Assembly (NCBI GenBank): GCA_945788545.1
Contig: CALZMK010000075.1
Span: forward strand, 1 to 7,035
Source: an uncultured Prevotella sp.
GTDB taxonomy: Bacteria; Bacteroidota; Bacteroidia; Bacteroidales; Bacteroidaceae
DNA length: 7,035 nt
Reading direction: 5' to 3'
A program made the position numbers and the translations under genes. Below are positions 6,500 to 7,035 of this stretch, piece after piece (the first letter of the stretch is position 1; each line of letters begins with the position of its first letter). The notes below the pieces were generated by a model. The model was not told the origin of the DNA. It saw nothing but the letters and a program-made list of their open reading frames with translations, and searched no databases.

Positions 6500-6547
6500 G
6501 AACTGTTGCAGAAACGCAAGAATATGGGAAAGAAAAAGGCGCATAGG
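6500..6547 (+). repeat. 48-bp direct repeat, copy 2 (second probable hipB tail)
   Basis: This matches 4851-4898 at 46 of 48 positions. In the frame equivalent to copy 1 it reads ELLQKRKNMGKKKAHR and ends at TGA 6548-6550; an ATG at 6494 makes an 18-aa frame, with a stop shortly upstream. Unlike copy 1 it is not followed by hipA: the GTG overlapping the stop reaches TAG after three codons. It is probably a leftover end of the same or a related antitoxin gene. Confidence 0.75.
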
Positions 6548-6760
6548 TGAGCACATAGTCGCTTGCAACGAGAGCGCGCAGGAGTTGGTCAACAAAGATA
6601 GTAAAAATATCAATAGCAGAAAAATATAAGGCAGTTTTTGGCCTATAATTAACTGTAATTACATTTTTTTAATTATGGAATGAAAATCCAAAATGTTCTA
6701 TTAGCTATATTAGTCACAACACTTATATAAACATTGTCATGAAAGTCGGCACCGTCATCC

Positions 6761-6817
6761 ATCTGTCAGCATAGCAACCTACAGTATATTAATCAGTAAA
6801 TCACTATGCTGACAGAT
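6761..6817. repeat. Perfect 14-bp inverted repeat with 29-nt loop
   Basis: ATCTGTCAGCATAG (6761-6774) and CTATGCTGACAGAT (6804-6817) are exact reverse complements separated by an AT-rich 29-nt spacer. It begins about 33 nt past the esterase stop on the minus strand. No T-run follows on either strand, so it is not a standard intrinsic terminator. It could be a 3' mRNA-stabilising hairpin, a recombinase site or a small mobile-element relic. Confidence 0.75.
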
Positions 6818-6849
6818 AAATCGAACATTCTCACGTAAAAGCCAGTCCT

Positions 6850-7035
6850 TTACTTAAATAATTTCTGAGCAAAGAAGTAGAGGCTCTCACGCCATACGGG
6901 CCACGTATGACCGCCGGGAGTCTCATAGTAGCTGTGCTTGATGCCCATCTGGTCGAAACGCTCGCGCATGACCTTGCAGTTTTCGTAGGCTATGTCTTCC
7001 TGACCACCCATGGTGATATAGAACTCACGGAACTG
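6850..7035 (-). CDS. CE1/Fes-like esterase, C-terminal 61 residues (5' end beyond window)
   Basis: The frame is open from the right edge to TAA at 6850-6852. The C-terminus contains FYITMGGQED, a block of GIKHSYYETPGGHTWPVWRE and a final FFAQKLFK. The GGHTWPVWR motif, with its His, is typical of the alpha/beta-hydrolase esterases in carbohydrate esterase family 1 and the enterochelin-esterase-like group, where this His completes the Ser-Asp-His triad. Such enzymes in Prevotella-like bacteria usually remove feruloyl or acetyl groups from plant xylan and are often secreted. The nucleophile serine and any signal peptide lie outside the window, so substrate and location are inferred from family knowledge. 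It is transcribed toward the ATPase gene, but 463 bp separate them, so co-transcription is doubtful. Confidence 0.8.
   Translation of the reverse strand, partial: QFREFYITMGGQEDIAYENCKVMRERFDQMGIKHSYYETPGGHTWPVWRESLYFFAQKLFK

Larger units (their letters stand above)
6387..6849. other. 463-bp gene-free region between the ATPase and the esterase gene
   Basis: From left to right this holds the short ATPase leader and promoter, the tandem dyads, the second 48-bp repeat copy (6500-6547), an AT-rich tract (about 6600-6720) with two TAATTA hexamers and a T7 run, and the 14-bp inverted repeat at 6761-6817. No convincing coding sequence, tRNA or second promoter was seen. Frames here are short and lack recognisable composition. 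Confidence 0.6.

Noticed and set aside
6387..6554. Upstream extension of the ATPase by 56 residues
   Set aside because: It would translate through the -7 element, the -33 box and both dyads, and the residues lack family similarity. The ATG at 6386 fits the promoter and the usual N-terminus.
6438..6629. 63-codon plus-strand frame across the second 48-bp repeat
   Set aside because: It starts inside the dyad region, reads the repeat in a different frame from the one coupled to hipA, and shows no recognisable domain.
1..7035. CRISPR array, tRNA or rRNA
   Set aside because: No regularly spaced repeat series and no cloverleaf or rRNA-like sequence was seen on either strand.

Overview
The window looks like a chromosomal segment of a Bacteroidales bacterium, most likely Prevotella or Segatella. 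The evidence is a moderate-to-low GC content, a Bacteroidetes-type promoter (TTG, 20 bp, TAnnTTTG) ahead of the ATPase gene, an archaeal-type ATPase of a kind common in gut Bacteroidetes, and the C-terminus of a carbohydrate-esterase-type hydrolase at the right edge. The genus is inferred; there is no rRNA or marker gene to fix it.

Right edge to left, in the direction of transcription of every intact gene (minus strand): (a) 6850-7035 is the 3' end of a CE1/Fes-like esterase. (b) 6387-6849 is non-coding and AT-rich. It carries a 14-bp inverted repeat, a 48-bp copy of what looks like an antitoxin gene tail, two tandem operator-like dyads and a promoter. (c) 5232-6386 encodes a P-loop ATPase with a C-terminal winged-helix-like region. 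(d) 4851-5116, on the plus strand, is the wreck of a hipBA toxin-antitoxin locus: the last 18 codons of a probable hipB, coupled by ATGA to the first 71 codons of hipA, which stops just before its kinase core. (e) 1-4933 is a tightly packed five-gene unit with gaps of 3, 17, 11 and 22 nt. It encodes a small two-TM protein, a 648-aa membrane-anchored coiled-coil protein, two tandem paralogous helical proteins (307 and 343 aa) and the start of a bactofilin-like beta-helix protein.

The five-gene unit is the best candidate here for an undescribed system. I do not recognise four of its five products. The layout suggests a membrane-associated scaffold: two membrane proteins, two related soluble coiled-coil proteins and a polymer-forming bactofilin-like protein made together. 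No enzyme motif was seen in any of the five, so the function is unknown and the scaffold idea is inference from topology and context.

The region between the unit and the esterase has been rearranged. A 48-bp segment (46/48 identical) occurs in direct orientation at 4851-4898 and 6500-6547 and brackets the hipA remnant and the ATPase. The first gene of the five-gene unit runs in-frame into the antisense of the hipB/hipA remnant, so its 5' end may be chimeric or truncated.
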